The position numbers and the translations under genes are program-made. A model generated the notes under the pieces. It worked only from the letters and a program-made list of their open reading frames with translations. It did no database searches and was not told the origin of the DNA. A stretch of 6,926 bases of DNA, from assembly GCA_002421445.1 (NCBI GenBank), contig DIKB01000155.1, positions 1-6,926 of the forward strand, written 5' to 3'. Shown one piece after another: positions 1 through 5,848 of the stretch. This DNA is from Dehalococcoidia bacterium UBA5629. GTDB lineage: Bacteria > Chloroflexota > Dehalococcoidia > GIF9 > UBA5629. Numbering within the stretch: the first letter of the stretch is position 1; each line of letters begins with the position of its first letter.

Positions 1-2
1 TC

Positions 3-149
3 GGTGTTTATCAGGTGGCTTCAAAACACGTGAGCATCCTGTTTACTCTCGTGATACTGCTTCTTCTGGCGGCCGGTACGGTATATGCTGCATATTATCT
101 TATACAATCACAAAGCGCCACCGATAAACAAGCTGTTGTAGACATTTAG
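3..149 (+). CDS. Short membrane-anchored or exported sequence, 5' end uncertain
   Basis: I do not recognise this gene. The frame is open from the window edge and ends at TAG 147-149. It encodes 48 visible residues dominated by one hydrophobic helix (about residues 10-34, core ILFTLVILLLLAAG), preceded by a Lys-His pair and followed by a short polar tail ending VVDI. It could be the C-terminal anchor of a longer upstream protein. It could also be a small protein starting inside the window: GTG at 15 (MASKH...) or GTG at 30, with a weak Shine-Dalgarno-like CGGTG at 2-6. Read from GTG 15, the basic N-terminus plus hydrophobic helix looks like an uncleaved signal anchor. The next open frame (159-380) is in the same phase, so the two may be halves of one gene split by an amber codon. 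The reading frame is directly seen; the export role is inferred. Confidence 0.5.
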   Translation, partial: GVYQVASKHVSILFTLVILLLLAAGTVYAAYYLIQSQSATDKQAVVDI

Positions 150-158
150 TCCCCTCCT

Positions 159-380
159 ATGTGCATTGACGGGCTTCTATGCGGGTGCAATAACGCCCTG
201 ATGAAAGAGTTCAAGGCGATGTATCCCGATCTTAAGGGTGTGATTGACTCTACGGCAGCGGCGCGAATAAACGGCTATCTCGGCGGCAACGGATCGGATG
301 CTGTGTTGAAAGAAGAGCTTCAAAGTTACGGCCTTTCTGACGCAGGGAATAAAGCGCTGCTCTATCTAACCGGGAGATAA
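159..380 (+). CDS. Small hypothetical protein, same frame as the upstream anchor segment
   Basis: A 73-residue open frame from ATG 159 to TAA 378-380; I do not recognise the family. The N-terminal part is cysteine-rich (C2, C8 and C10, with the local pattern CGCNN). A soluble, mixed-charge, probably helical region follows and ends in a YLTGR tail. No hydrophobic helix is visible in this part. Neither ATG 159 nor the internal ATG 201 has a usable Shine-Dalgarno: the bases before 159 are pyrimidine-rich (CCCCTCCT). The codon before this stretch is the TAG at 147-149 of the preceding segment, with only TCC-CCT-CCT between them. Translation may depend on coupling to the upstream gene, on readthrough, or not occur. 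If joined with the upstream helix it would be an extracytoplasmic small protein with a Cys-containing domain. No enzymatic function can be assigned. Confidence 0.45.
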   Translation: MCIDGLLCGCNNALMKEFKAMYPDLKGVIDSTAAARINGYLGGNGSDAVLKEELQSYGLSDAGNKALLYLTGR

Positions 381-399
381 CCGACAGGTTAGTTCTCCC
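372..399 (+). terminator. Hairpin overlapping a stop codon, terminator-like but without a T-run
   Basis: GGGAGATAACC (372-382) pairs with GGTTA (387-391) and TCTCCC (394-399). This gives an 11-bp stem with a GACA loop and a two-base GT bulge. The stop codon TAA (378-380) lies within the stem. Only a weak AATTT follows (about 406-410), so it is not a classic intrinsic terminator. It may protect the 3' end of the mRNA or act as a weak terminator before the next operon. Confidence 0.45.
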
Positions 400-418
400 A
401 CCGGCAATTTGCGTTCTA

Positions 419-449
419 TTGGCTAATTTGCAGATGATTTGTATATAAT
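419..449 (+). promoter_or_regulatory. Putative promoter of the oxidoreductase operon
   Basis: A perfect TATAAT -10 box sits at 444-449. A weak -35 candidate, TTGGCT (419-424, 4 of 6 matches), lies 19 bases upstream. Transcription would begin near 456, leaving a leader of about 25 nt before the ferredoxin gene. The position directly in front of the operon and after a hairpin supports the call; the spacing is longer than ideal. Confidence 0.5.
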
Positions 450-481
450 ACTCGCATTCAGTTCAGAAACAGAGAGTGAAG

Positions 482-691
482 ATGAAAGGATCGATCGAAA
501 TTTCCCCTGAGCTTTGCAAAGGATGCGAGATCTGTATTTCTTTCTGTCCCAAAGCCGCAATTGCCGTTTCCGATATATTGAATGCAAACGGTTATCTGCC
601 TGCTGTCTTTAAGGATACCGGCGAATGCACGGGGTGTGCTACCTGCGCTCTGGTCTGCCCGGAAGTGGCGATAGAGGTGTACCGTGAGTAA
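482..691 (+). CDS. korD: 2x[4Fe-4S] ferredoxin subunit (delta) of 2-oxoacid:ferredoxin oxidoreductase
   Basis: A 69-residue bacterial-type ferredoxin that would carry electrons from the catalytic subunits to free ferredoxin in the cytoplasm. Two complete cluster motifs are visible: C12-x2-C15-x2-C18-x3-C22-P and C49-x2-C52-x2-C55-x3-C59-P. Each supplies three ligands to one [4Fe-4S] cluster and the last ligand to the other. About 26 residues separate the motifs, as usual for the delta subunit of KOR/VOR/POR complexes. I chose ATG 482, which has the purine-rich AGAGAG about 5 nt upstream; an in-frame GTG at 476 would add two residues. The stop overlaps the alpha-subunit start by 8 nt, which implies translational coupling. 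The family is certain. The symbol rests on gene context, and vorD would be equally fitting. Confidence 0.9.
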   Translation: MKGSIEISPELCKGCEICISFCPKAAIAVSDILNANGYLPAVFKDTGECTGCATCALVCPEVAIEVYRE

Positions 692-1751
692 GGTTCTTAT
701 GACCGGCAACAGCGCCATCGCAGAAGCCGCTATCAGAGCCGGTTGCCAGTGCTACTTTGGATATCCGATCACACCGCAGAATGAGCTTACCGAATATATG
801 GCTGCGAATCTGAGCCGAAGAAAAGGCTGCTCGTTCATTCAAGCGGAGAGCGAAATATCGGCTATCAATATGGTCTACGGGGCGAGCGTTGTCGGCGCAC
901 GGGCGATGACCTCCTCATCGAGTCCCGGTATCAGTCTGAAACAGGAGGGCATCTCCTATCTGGCGGCCTGTGAGCTGCCGGCGGTTATCGTCAATATGTC
1001 CCGCGGCGGTCCGGGGCTGGGAAGCATCGTGGCTGCCCAGTCCGATTATTTCCAGTCTACCAGAGGCGGTGGCCACGGCGATTACCGTACCATAGTTCTG
1101 GCGCCCTCATCGGTACAGGAGCTGGCGGATCTGACGCATAAAGCGTTTGATCTTTCGGATAAATATAAAATTCCGACTCTTATCCTCGGCGATGGCATTC
1201 TCGGTCAAATGATGGAGCCTGTTGAGTTTCATTACGAAGCTCCTGCAGAGTTACTGGTCAGGCCTGACGGATTACGGGGAGCGAAAGGGCGTCCCAGCAA
1301 AATTATCAAAACCTTTACCTCTGATCCCGCTCAACTGGAGGAACTCAACTGGAGTCTATTCCGACGGTATGAGCTGATTAAAAAGCAGGAAACGGCCTGT
1401 GAGACGTTTATGGTGGATGATGCCAAACTCATCGTTGTTGCCTTCGGCATAGCAGCTCGCATTGCCAGAGGGGCAATCAAAACAGTGCGTGCGGAAGGTC
1501 TCAAGGTCGGGTTAATGAGGCCGATCACCCTGTGGCCGTACCCGTCCGAAAAGATACAGGAGTTGGCCAAGGGCGTAAAGCAGTATCTCGTCTTTGAATT
1601 GAATATGGGACAGATGATCGAAGATGTGCAGTTGTCCCTCGCCGGACAGGGCGAGGTTTCTTTCTACGGCAGGCCGGGGGGCGTTATTCCCACTCCGAGC
1701 GAGGTTGCCCGCGTGATCTCCCGCCTTTATTATCAGAAGGGGTTGAAGTAA
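684..1751 (+). CDS. vorB: 2-oxoacid:ferredoxin oxidoreductase alpha subunit, VorB-like (3-methyl-2-oxobutanoate/2-oxoisovalerate type)
   Basis: Alpha subunit of a TPP-dependent enzyme that oxidatively decarboxylates a 2-oxoacid with CoA to acyl-CoA and CO2, reducing ferredoxin; it can also run in the carboxylating direction. The 355 residues match the roughly 350-residue VorB family. Visible landmarks are the pyrimidine-domain motif GYPITPQNE (26-34), AESEISAIN (54-62) with E55 as the likely glutamate activating the TPP aminopyrimidine, TSSSSPGISLKQEG (76-89), RGGPGLG (107-113) and GGGHGDYR (128-135). A C-terminal transketolase-C-like domain runs from about residue 240 to the end. The GGGHGDYR/LAPSSVQE stretch resembles the branched-chain (VOR) type more than classical KorA; this is from memory of the family. 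GTG 684 is preceded by AGAGG at 673-677 and overlaps the ferredoxin gene. Substrate specificity (2-oxoisovalerate versus 2-oxoglutarate) is not proven. korA is a synonym. Confidence 0.9.
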   Translation: MSKVLMTGNSAIAEAAIRAGCQCYFGYPITPQNELTEYMAANLSRRKGCSFIQAESEISAINMVYGASVVGARAMTSSSSPGISLKQEGISYLAACELPAVIVNMSRGGPGLGSIVAAQSDYFQSTRGGGHGDYRTIVLAPSSVQELADLTHKAFDLSDKYKIPTLILGDGILGQMMEPVEFHYEAPAELLVRPDGLRGAKGRPSKIIKTFTSDPAQLEELNWSLFRRYELIKKQETACETFMVDDAKLIVVAFGIAARIARGAIKTVRAEGLKVGLMRPITLWPYPSEKIQELAKGVKQYLVFELNMGQMIEDVQLSLAGQGEVSFYGRPGGVIPTPSEVARVISRLYYQKGLK

Positions 1752-1755
1752 CCGG

Positions 1756-2511
1756 ATGAAGAAAGTATACGCATATCCTAAATCGCTGAAGAGAGCGCCT
1801 TTCCACTATTGCCCGGGTTGCGGGCATTCTATTGTGCACAGGCTTGTCTGTGAAGTCATCGATGAGATGAATTTGCAAGATAAAACCATCGGCATTCCGC
1901 CGCCGGGATGTTCGGTTTTTGCCTATAACTATTTCGATGTCGATATGGCGGAATCGGCACATGGTAGAGGAGCTGCTGTAGCTACAGGAGCCAAGCGTGC
2001 CTTTCCCGATGCGATTGTATTTACCTATCAGGGTGATGGAGACCTTGCCGCTATTGGCACTGCTGAGACTATTCATGCCGCCAACAGAGGAGAACAGATC
2101 ACCACGATTTTTGTGAATAATGCAGTTTATGGGATGACGGGTGGACAGATGGCTCCGACAACGCTGGTCGGGCAGAAAACAACGACAACCCCATACGGAC
2201 GGGATGAATCGCTGGACGGGGCACCGATAAAAATGAGCGAGATTCTGGCGCTGGTCAAAGGTACGGTCTACATTGAACGTGTCGCAGTCAACTCTCCTGA
2301 CAATATCAGAAAAGCTAAAAAGGCCATCCGTAAGGCTTTTCAGACGCAGATATATAAACTCGGTTTCTCCATGGTGGAGATACTCTCTCCCTGTCCCACT
2401 AACTGGAAGATGAGCCCCATAGAATCGTGGCAGTGGGTGGACAGGGAGATGACCAAGGTGTTTCCGCTGGGAGTAATAAAGGATACTACGGAGAAGAAAG
2501 ATGCTGATTAA
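1756..2511 (+). CDS. korB: 2-oxoacid:ferredoxin oxidoreductase beta subunit (TPP-binding)
   Basis: The 251-residue beta subunit binds thiamine pyrophosphate and the proximal [4Fe-4S] cluster. The TPP motif begins at GDGDLAAIG (93-101) and ends at the NN pair (121-122). It is followed by the family signature YGMTGGQMAPTT (125-136). Cluster ligands are visible as CPGCGH (C19, C22), C52 in PPPGCS and C213 in LSPCPTNW, the four-cysteine arrangement known for POR/KOR beta subunits. All catalytic landmarks are intact and the length is normal (about 250-290). It begins 4 nt after the alpha stop with no strong Shine-Dalgarno, so coupled translation is likely, and its end overlaps the gamma gene by 11 nt. 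Together with the alpha subunit it forms the active site. Whether it belongs to KOR or VOR cannot be read from this chain alone. Confidence 0.92.
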   Translation: MKKVYAYPKSLKRAPFHYCPGCGHSIVHRLVCEVIDEMNLQDKTIGIPPPGCSVFAYNYFDVDMAESAHGRGAAVATGAKRAFPDAIVFTYQGDGDLAAIGTAETIHAANRGEQITTIFVNNAVYGMTGGQMAPTTLVGQKTTTTPYGRDESLDGAPIKMSEILALVKGTVYIERVAVNSPDNIRKAKKAIRKAFQTQIYKLGFSMVEILSPCPTNWKMSPIESWQWVDREMTKVFPLGVIKDTTEKKDAD

Positions 2512-3031
2512 AGCTGTCTTCGCCGGGTTTGGTGGACAGGGTGTTCTCTCGATGGGGCTTAATCTGGCCGAGGCGGCCATGCTTGAGGGCAAAGAGGTAA
2601 CGTATTTGCCGTCCTACGGCGCCGAGGTTCGCGGCGGTACAGCTAATTGCACCGTTGCCATATCGGACGATGAAATTGCATCTCCGGTTGCCTCATCACC
2701 TGAGTTTATCATTGCCATGAATCAGCCGTCTGCGGTTAAATTCCAGAATCAGATACAATCGGGAGGCCTGTTCTTTATCAACTCCTCTCTGGTGAAGGCG
2801 GAACTGTCCAGAGGAGATATCATTGTCGTCGGTGTCCCGGCGAGTAAGATTGCGGAAGATCTGGGCAATCCGAAATCAGCCAATATGGTCATGCTGGGCG
2901 CATTCACTAGAAAAAGCGGGCTTGTTTCCATCGAAAGTATCAAAAAGGGACTAAAAGTAAGTCTGAGATCAAAACCAAAACTGATTGCCGTTAATGAAAA
3001 AGCTTTGATGGCGGGATATGATCTGCCTTAG
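2501..3031 (+). CDS. korC: 2-oxoacid:ferredoxin oxidoreductase gamma subunit
   Basis: The 176-residue gamma subunit (pyruvate/ketoisovalerate oxidoreductase catalytic-domain family) helps form the CoA site and holds the complex together. It shows the N-terminal glycine-rich motif GFGGQGV (9-15), then LPSYGAEVRGGTANC, in which the Arg-Gly-Gly-Thr stretch is highly conserved. A later PASKIAEDLGNPKSANMVMLGAF block is typical of gamma chains. The length is close to the usual 180 residues. ATG 2501 has GGAG at 2490-2493 with 7-nt spacing and starts inside the beta gene, so the two are translationally coupled. It completes the delta-alpha-beta-gamma set. No truncation or missing motif is seen. Confidence 0.9.
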   Translation: MLIKAVFAGFGGQGVLSMGLNLAEAAMLEGKEVTYLPSYGAEVRGGTANCTVAISDDEIASPVASSPEFIIAMNQPSAVKFQNQIQSGGLFFINSSLVKAELSRGDIIVVGVPASKIAEDLGNPKSANMVMLGAFTRKSGLVSIESIKKGLKVSLRSKPKLIAVNEKALMAGYDLP

Positions 3032-3059
3032 CTTTATAAATAGTGAGGGAGAGTAACCT

Positions 3060-3491
3060 ATGAGTGTAAAGCAGATTTCGGTTAATCTTGAAAATGTGCC
3101 GGGGAAATTTATGGATGTGAGCGAGTGTCTGGGGAGGGAGGGTGTAAATATCCGCGCCATTTCTGTGGCCGATACGTCCGAAGTCAGCACGGTCAGGTTT
3201 GTCACCGACAATCCTGAAAAGACCGCTAATGTGCTGCGGAGCAATGGCTATTCCGTCACAGAAACTGATGTTATCGCGGTAGAAGTTCCCGATCATCCCG
3301 GCGGTTTGCGTGCTGTATTGAAGCCGCTCCGCGAGGCCAAAATTAATGTTCTCTATTTCTACACCTTTCTTGGCAGAGGAGAGAGCGGACAGCCCGTTGT
3401 TATCATCGGCGTGGATAAGACCAAGGAAGCCATAGAGGCGCTGAACAAAAACTGGGTTCATACCTTCGGAAAAGAGATCTATTCCCTGTAG
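3060..3491 (+). CDS. Tandem ACT-domain protein, probable amino-acid sensor
   Basis: A 143-residue stand-alone protein made of two ACT domains. ACT1 spans about residues 3-65, with the ligand-site loop ENVPGKFMDVSECLGREGVNI. ACT2 spans about residues 70-138, with PDHPGGLRAVLKPLREAKINV. No catalytic domain is attached. ACT domains bind small ligands, mostly amino acids, at dimer interfaces; here the ligand is unknown. ATG 3060 has a GAGGGAG Shine-Dalgarno (3045-3051) with 8-nt spacing. It starts 28 nt after the gamma-subunit gene, and the only strong terminator comes after it, so it should be co-transcribed with the oxidoreductase. The context suggests it senses a branched-chain or aromatic amino acid linked to the 2-oxoacid, or regulates a partner enzyme. 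That role is inference; the domain call is firm. Confidence 0.85.
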   Translation: MSVKQISVNLENVPGKFMDVSECLGREGVNIRAISVADTSEVSTVRFVTDNPEKTANVLRSNGYSVTETDVIAVEVPDHPGGLRAVLKPLREAKINVLYFYTFLGRGESGQPVVIIGVDKTKEAIEALNKNWVHTFGKEIYSL

Positions 3492-3501
3492 TCGATATTA
3501 G

Positions 3502-3539
3502 AAAAGGGCAGCGGTTGTTTTACCGCTGCCCTTTTTTTT
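3502..3539 (+). terminator. Intrinsic terminator of the oxidoreductase-ACT operon
   Basis: A perfect 14-bp inverted repeat (3502-3515 with 3522-3535, core GGGCAGCGG/CCGCTGCCC) has a 6-nt loop TGTTTT. A run of eight T (3532-3539) follows on the plus strand. It starts 11 nt after the ACT gene stop. On the minus strand the same stem ends in four T and lies about 50 nt past the convergent helicase gene, so it may also terminate that transcript, less efficiently. Confidence 0.93.
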
Positions 3540-3584
3540 ATGTCTTTTGTATCTATGAAATTCGCAGATTCTCAATAAAGCCGG

Positions 3585-4847
3585 TTATCTGCTCGGCATT
3601 GCTTCGCGTCTTCTCATCATCGGACGTCCGCCAGCCGGGCGAAATGGGCGGGGAGAAGAAGAGCGGGAAGGTGCGGGAGCATAAGATCGGGGACGTTCGC
3701 CTTCCGGTGCCTCCGCTTTATAGTTGAAGCCCTGCACTGTCCTCCGCTCGATCTTTGCGTTAAGGACACGCTCAAGATCGCGCACCATGGATGCGTCTTT
3801 ACCTGTAACGAGTGTCAATGCGTCACCCGTTTTCTCAACACGTCCCGTGCGGCCGATGCGGTGCGTGTAGGCATCGGTATTCTCGGGCATATCGTAGTTG
3901 ATCACGTGTGAGATGCTCGAAATATCGATACCCCGCGCAGCAATATCCGTTGCTACCAGTATCTTATAGGTTCCTCTGCGGAAGCCATCAAGTGCTGCCT
4001 GGCGTCTGGACTGAGACAGGTTGCCCTGCAGCGATGCTGTTTTGAATCCTGCACGCGATAAATGCTCGGCAACTCGCTCTGTGCCATGTTTGGTGCGTGT
4101 AAAGATTAAAACTGAATCCGTTTCGGTATGCTTCAATAATTCTATTGTCAGCGCAGTCTTGAGATGCTGTTTCACGGGATACAATGCATGCGATACACTC
4201 GCTACCGGTGCTTCGTGCCCGATTTGCACCGTAACCGGATTCTTCAGAATATCCTGTACTAAACGGCGTATATCGGGCGGCATAGTCGCTGAGAACAGCA
4301 GTGTCTGCCGTTGATGCATCAGGCATTTTAAAATGCTTTTGATATCAGGTAGAAAACCCATATCGAACATTCTGTCCGCTTCATCGATGACCAGGATTTC
4401 CACTTGCGACAAATCGATTGAGCTCCTCCACAGATGATCGAGTAGACGTCCAGGGCAGGCAACCGCTATGTCGATTCCCTTTCTCAGTGCCCGTATTTGC
4501 TGATCCATGCTCGTACCGCCGTAAATGGAGAGACTCCGAATGCCGGTTTTCTGGCCCAGATCGCTGATGACCGAGCATGTTTGTTCGGCGAGCTCACGTG
4601 TGGGCGAGATTATAACCGCACGGATGCGGCCCCTGGGACCGTTCACTGGTGTGGTTATGAGACGCTGTAAGATCGGCAATACGAAAGCGGCGGTTTTGCC
4701 TGTTCCCGTTTGTGCCTGACCTATCAGGTCGCGACCCTCCATAATTGGCGGGATCGCCTGTTCCTGGATTGGTGTGGGTATTGTGTATCCAAGCGCCCGT
4801 ACACCGGACATGACGCTTGGATGAAGATTGAAATCATCAAAATTCAT
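3585..4847 (-). CDS. DEAD-box ATP-dependent RNA helicase, RhlE-like
   Basis: A 420-residue cytoplasmic helicase that unwinds short RNA duplexes with ATP, in roles such as ribosome assembly, mRNA decay or cold adaptation. All motifs are present in order: Q motif around PTPIQ (24-28), motif I AQTGTGKT (45-52), Ia PTRELAEQ (82-89), GG (110-111), Ib CPGRLLDHL (131-139), II DEAD (155-158), III SAT (186-188), IV VLIFTRT (246-252), V ATDIAARGID (299-308), VI HRIGRTGR (329-336). A basic Pro/Ser/Arg-rich tail (about 385-420) ends in RPMMRRREAMPSR and likely binds RNA non-specifically. Motif Ib has Cys where Thr is usual (TPGR). The ATG has AGGAGTAGGT upstream on the minus strand (4854-4863). The gene is monocistronic and convergent with the operon to its left. 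RhlE is the nearest type by length and tail; CshA/DeaD types normally have longer C-terminal domains. Confidence 0.93.
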   Translation of the reverse strand: MNFDDFNLHPSVMSGVRALGYTIPTPIQEQAIPPIMEGRDLIGQAQTGTGKTAAFVLPILQRLITTPVNGPRGRIRAVIISPTRELAEQTCSVISDLGQKTGIRSLSIYGGTSMDQQIRALRKGIDIAVACPGRLLDHLWRSSIDLSQVEILVIDEADRMFDMGFLPDIKSILKCLMHQRQTLLFSATMPPDIRRLVQDILKNPVTVQIGHEAPVASVSHALYPVKQHLKTALTIELLKHTETDSVLIFTRTKHGTERVAEHLSRAGFKTASLQGNLSQSRRQAALDGFRRGTYKILVATDIAARGIDISSISHVINYDMPENTDAYTHRIGRTGRVEKTGDALTLVTGKDASMVRDLERVLNAKIERRTVQGFNYKAEAPEGERPRSYAPAPSRSSSPRPFRPAGGRPMMRRREAMPSR

Positions 4848-4870
4848 TGTGTGACCTACTCCTATATTAA

Positions 4871-4876
4871 ATTATA
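4871..4876 (-). promoter_or_regulatory. Putative -10 box for the helicase gene
   Basis: Read on the minus strand, 4876-4871 is a perfect TATAAT. Transcription would start near 4864, giving a leader of about 17 nt that carries the Shine-Dalgarno. No good -35 hexamer is seen at 16-18 bp spacing; TTGGGT at 4896-4891 is only 14 bp away. Position and -10 match support it; the missing -35 limits confidence. Confidence 0.4.
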
Positions 4877-5134
4877 GTTAGAGTTCGGTCACCCAATACT
4901 TGAAGAAAACTCAGAGAGGATTCGAAGAAGATTGCATAACCGGAACTAGAACTTATGTTAAGTATTGTACACTAAACAGAACACTTGTGCAAAATGTGCA
5001 CTCACTAGAGTCAAAAAACCTCGTTGCGCCATGCCGGGAAAGAGTAAAGTTATGGTACAAATATCGGTGTGGTATCATGTGTTTAGTATTTTCGACTGTA
5101 ACCGTAACTTTTATTGCTTGGAAAGGGGCAGATA
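4877..5134. other. Divergent intergenic region between helicase and thyX
   Basis: This stretch separates the two divergently transcribed genes. Open frames exist across it, but they lack a Shine-Dalgarno and recognisable protein features, so I see no gene. It contains a short inverted repeat GTGCA-AAATG-TGCAC (4987-5001), which could be an operator or chance. No tRNA or riboswitch-like fold is apparent by eye. Confidence 0.5.
5070..5078 (+). promoter_or_regulatory. Putative extended -10 promoter of thyX
   Basis: TGGTATCAT at 5070-5078 combines the extended -10 TG with TATCAT (5 of 6 matches to TATAAT). No convincing -35 is present, which extended -10 promoters can tolerate. Transcription would start near 5085, leaving a leader of about 50 nt. 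Confidence 0.35.
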
Positions 5135-5752
5135 ATGGAAATTCTAAACGCCGGTTATGAGATAGTTGATGATCCGGACTACAATGCAATTCTAAGAAAG
5201 ATCGAGCGATGCGGCCGCGTTGCGTATAAATCTGAAGATAGAATAACGCCTGATTCCGCTGAAAAATTCGTAAGAAATATCCTCAAATCCGGTCATGAGA
5301 GCGTCATCGAGCATCATTCGATAACGATAAAATTCATTTGTGACAGGGGTGTCAGCCATGAATTGGTCAGGCACAGGCTGGCTTCGTTTACGCAGGAGAG
5401 CACACGGTATGTAAACTATACCAAAAAAGGATTCGCCGTAATTAAACCACCCGCCTCCTTTTTCAAAGATGACAGTGATTATGAATACTGGAAGGCGAGT
5501 AATAAAGAATGTGAAAAATCCTATATTTCATTGATCGAATCAGGCCATCCTCCCGAGCAGGCCAGGCTGTTTTTGCCGACATCCTTGAAGACTGAAATAA
5601 TGGTTACCGCCAATTTGCGGGAGTGGAGACATATACTGAAATTGAGAACAGCGAAAGATGCTCATCCGCAGATGAGGGAGATAATGATTCCCCTGCTAGC
5701 TGAATTTAAACAACGTTTGCCCGTGTTTTTTGAAGACATTATGGTGCAATAA
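5135..5752 (+). CDS. thyX: Flavin-dependent thymidylate synthase ThyX
   Basis: Makes dTMP from dUMP using methylene-tetrahydrofolate, FAD and NADPH, so no separate dihydrofolate reductase is strictly needed; it acts in the cytoplasm as a homotetramer. The 205 residues contain the exact ThyX motif RHRxxSxxxxSxRY as R79-Y92, GHESVIEH (53-60), and the C-terminal nucleotide-site block NLREWRHILKLRT (160-172) followed by AHPQMRE (176-182). All key Arg, His and Ser residues are intact, and the length is within the family's 200-260. ATG 5135 is chosen because AAAGGGG (5122-5128) sits 6 nt upstream. An in-frame TTG at 5114 would extend the protein by 7 residues, and its extra codons would themselves contain that ribosome site. 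It appears to be transcribed alone; a promoter precedes the next gene. Confidence 0.96.
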   Translation: MEILNAGYEIVDDPDYNAILRKIERCGRVAYKSEDRITPDSAEKFVRNILKSGHESVIEHHSITIKFICDRGVSHELVRHRLASFTQESTRYVNYTKKGFAVIKPPASFFKDDSDYEYWKASNKECEKSYISLIESGHPPEQARLFLPTSLKTEIMVTANLREWRHILKLRTAKDAHPQMREIMIPLLAEFKQRLPVFFEDIMVQ

Positions 5753-5781
5753 GCACTGGTTATTCATAACATGCAGGGGTA

Positions 5782-5810
5782 TTGTTTCCGTCTTTGATCG
5801 CAGGTATAAT
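5782..5810 (+). promoter_or_regulatory. Putative sigma70-type promoter of degV
   Basis: TTGTTT (5782-5787) and a perfect TATAAT (5805-5810) are separated by the ideal 17 bp. The -35 matches only 3 of 6 positions, but these are the most conserved TTG. The start site would lie near 5817, about 32 nt before the TTG start codon and inside the leader inverted repeat. Confidence 0.6.
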
Positions 5811-5813
5811 TTT

Positions 5814-5838
5814 GAAACTCCAGGTTAAAAAGAGTTTC
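5814..5838 (+). promoter_or_regulatory. Inverted repeat between the degV promoter and ribosome site
   Basis: GAAACTC (5814-5820) and GAGTTTC (5832-5838) form a perfect 7-bp inverted repeat around an 11-nt A-rich spacer. It begins 3 nt after the -10 box and ends directly before the Shine-Dalgarno GAGG (5839-5842). It could be a repressor operator or, in RNA, a stem affecting ribosome access. If transcription starts near 5817 the left arm would be partly missing from the mRNA, which favours a DNA operator. Function is inferred. Confidence 0.4.
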
Positions 5839-5848
5839 GAGGTGTGCT

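Noticed and set aside
147..149. Pyrrolysine at the TAG
   Set aside because: No pylT, pylS or PYLIS-like element is visible, and the surrounding protein is not a methyltransferase; a nonsense change or gene boundary is simpler.
1684..2592. Long minus-strand open frame opposite the beta and gamma subunit genes
   Set aside because: It is antisense to two genes with complete family motifs, and its translation is rich in Ser/Arg/Cys/His with no recognisable domain.
2991..3461. Minus-strand open frame opposite the ACT gene
   Set aside because: It lies over a clear tandem-ACT coding sequence with a good ribosome site, and shows no family features of its own.
3515..3727. Plus-strand open frame starting inside the terminator
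   Set aside because: It begins in the terminator loop and then runs antisense to the helicase C-terminal tail; no Shine-Dalgarno.
4021..4314. Plus-strand open frame within the helicase gene
   Set aside because: It is antisense to conserved helicase motifs and has a low-complexity Cys/Ser-rich translation.
5114..5134. TTG extension of thyX
   Set aside because: The extra codons contain the Shine-Dalgarno AAAGGGG that serves ATG 5135, and the extension adds no family-conserved residues.
4900..5160. Open frame across the helicase-thyX spacer
   Set aside because: It lacks a ribosome site, runs into thyX in a different frame, and its translation resembles no known family.
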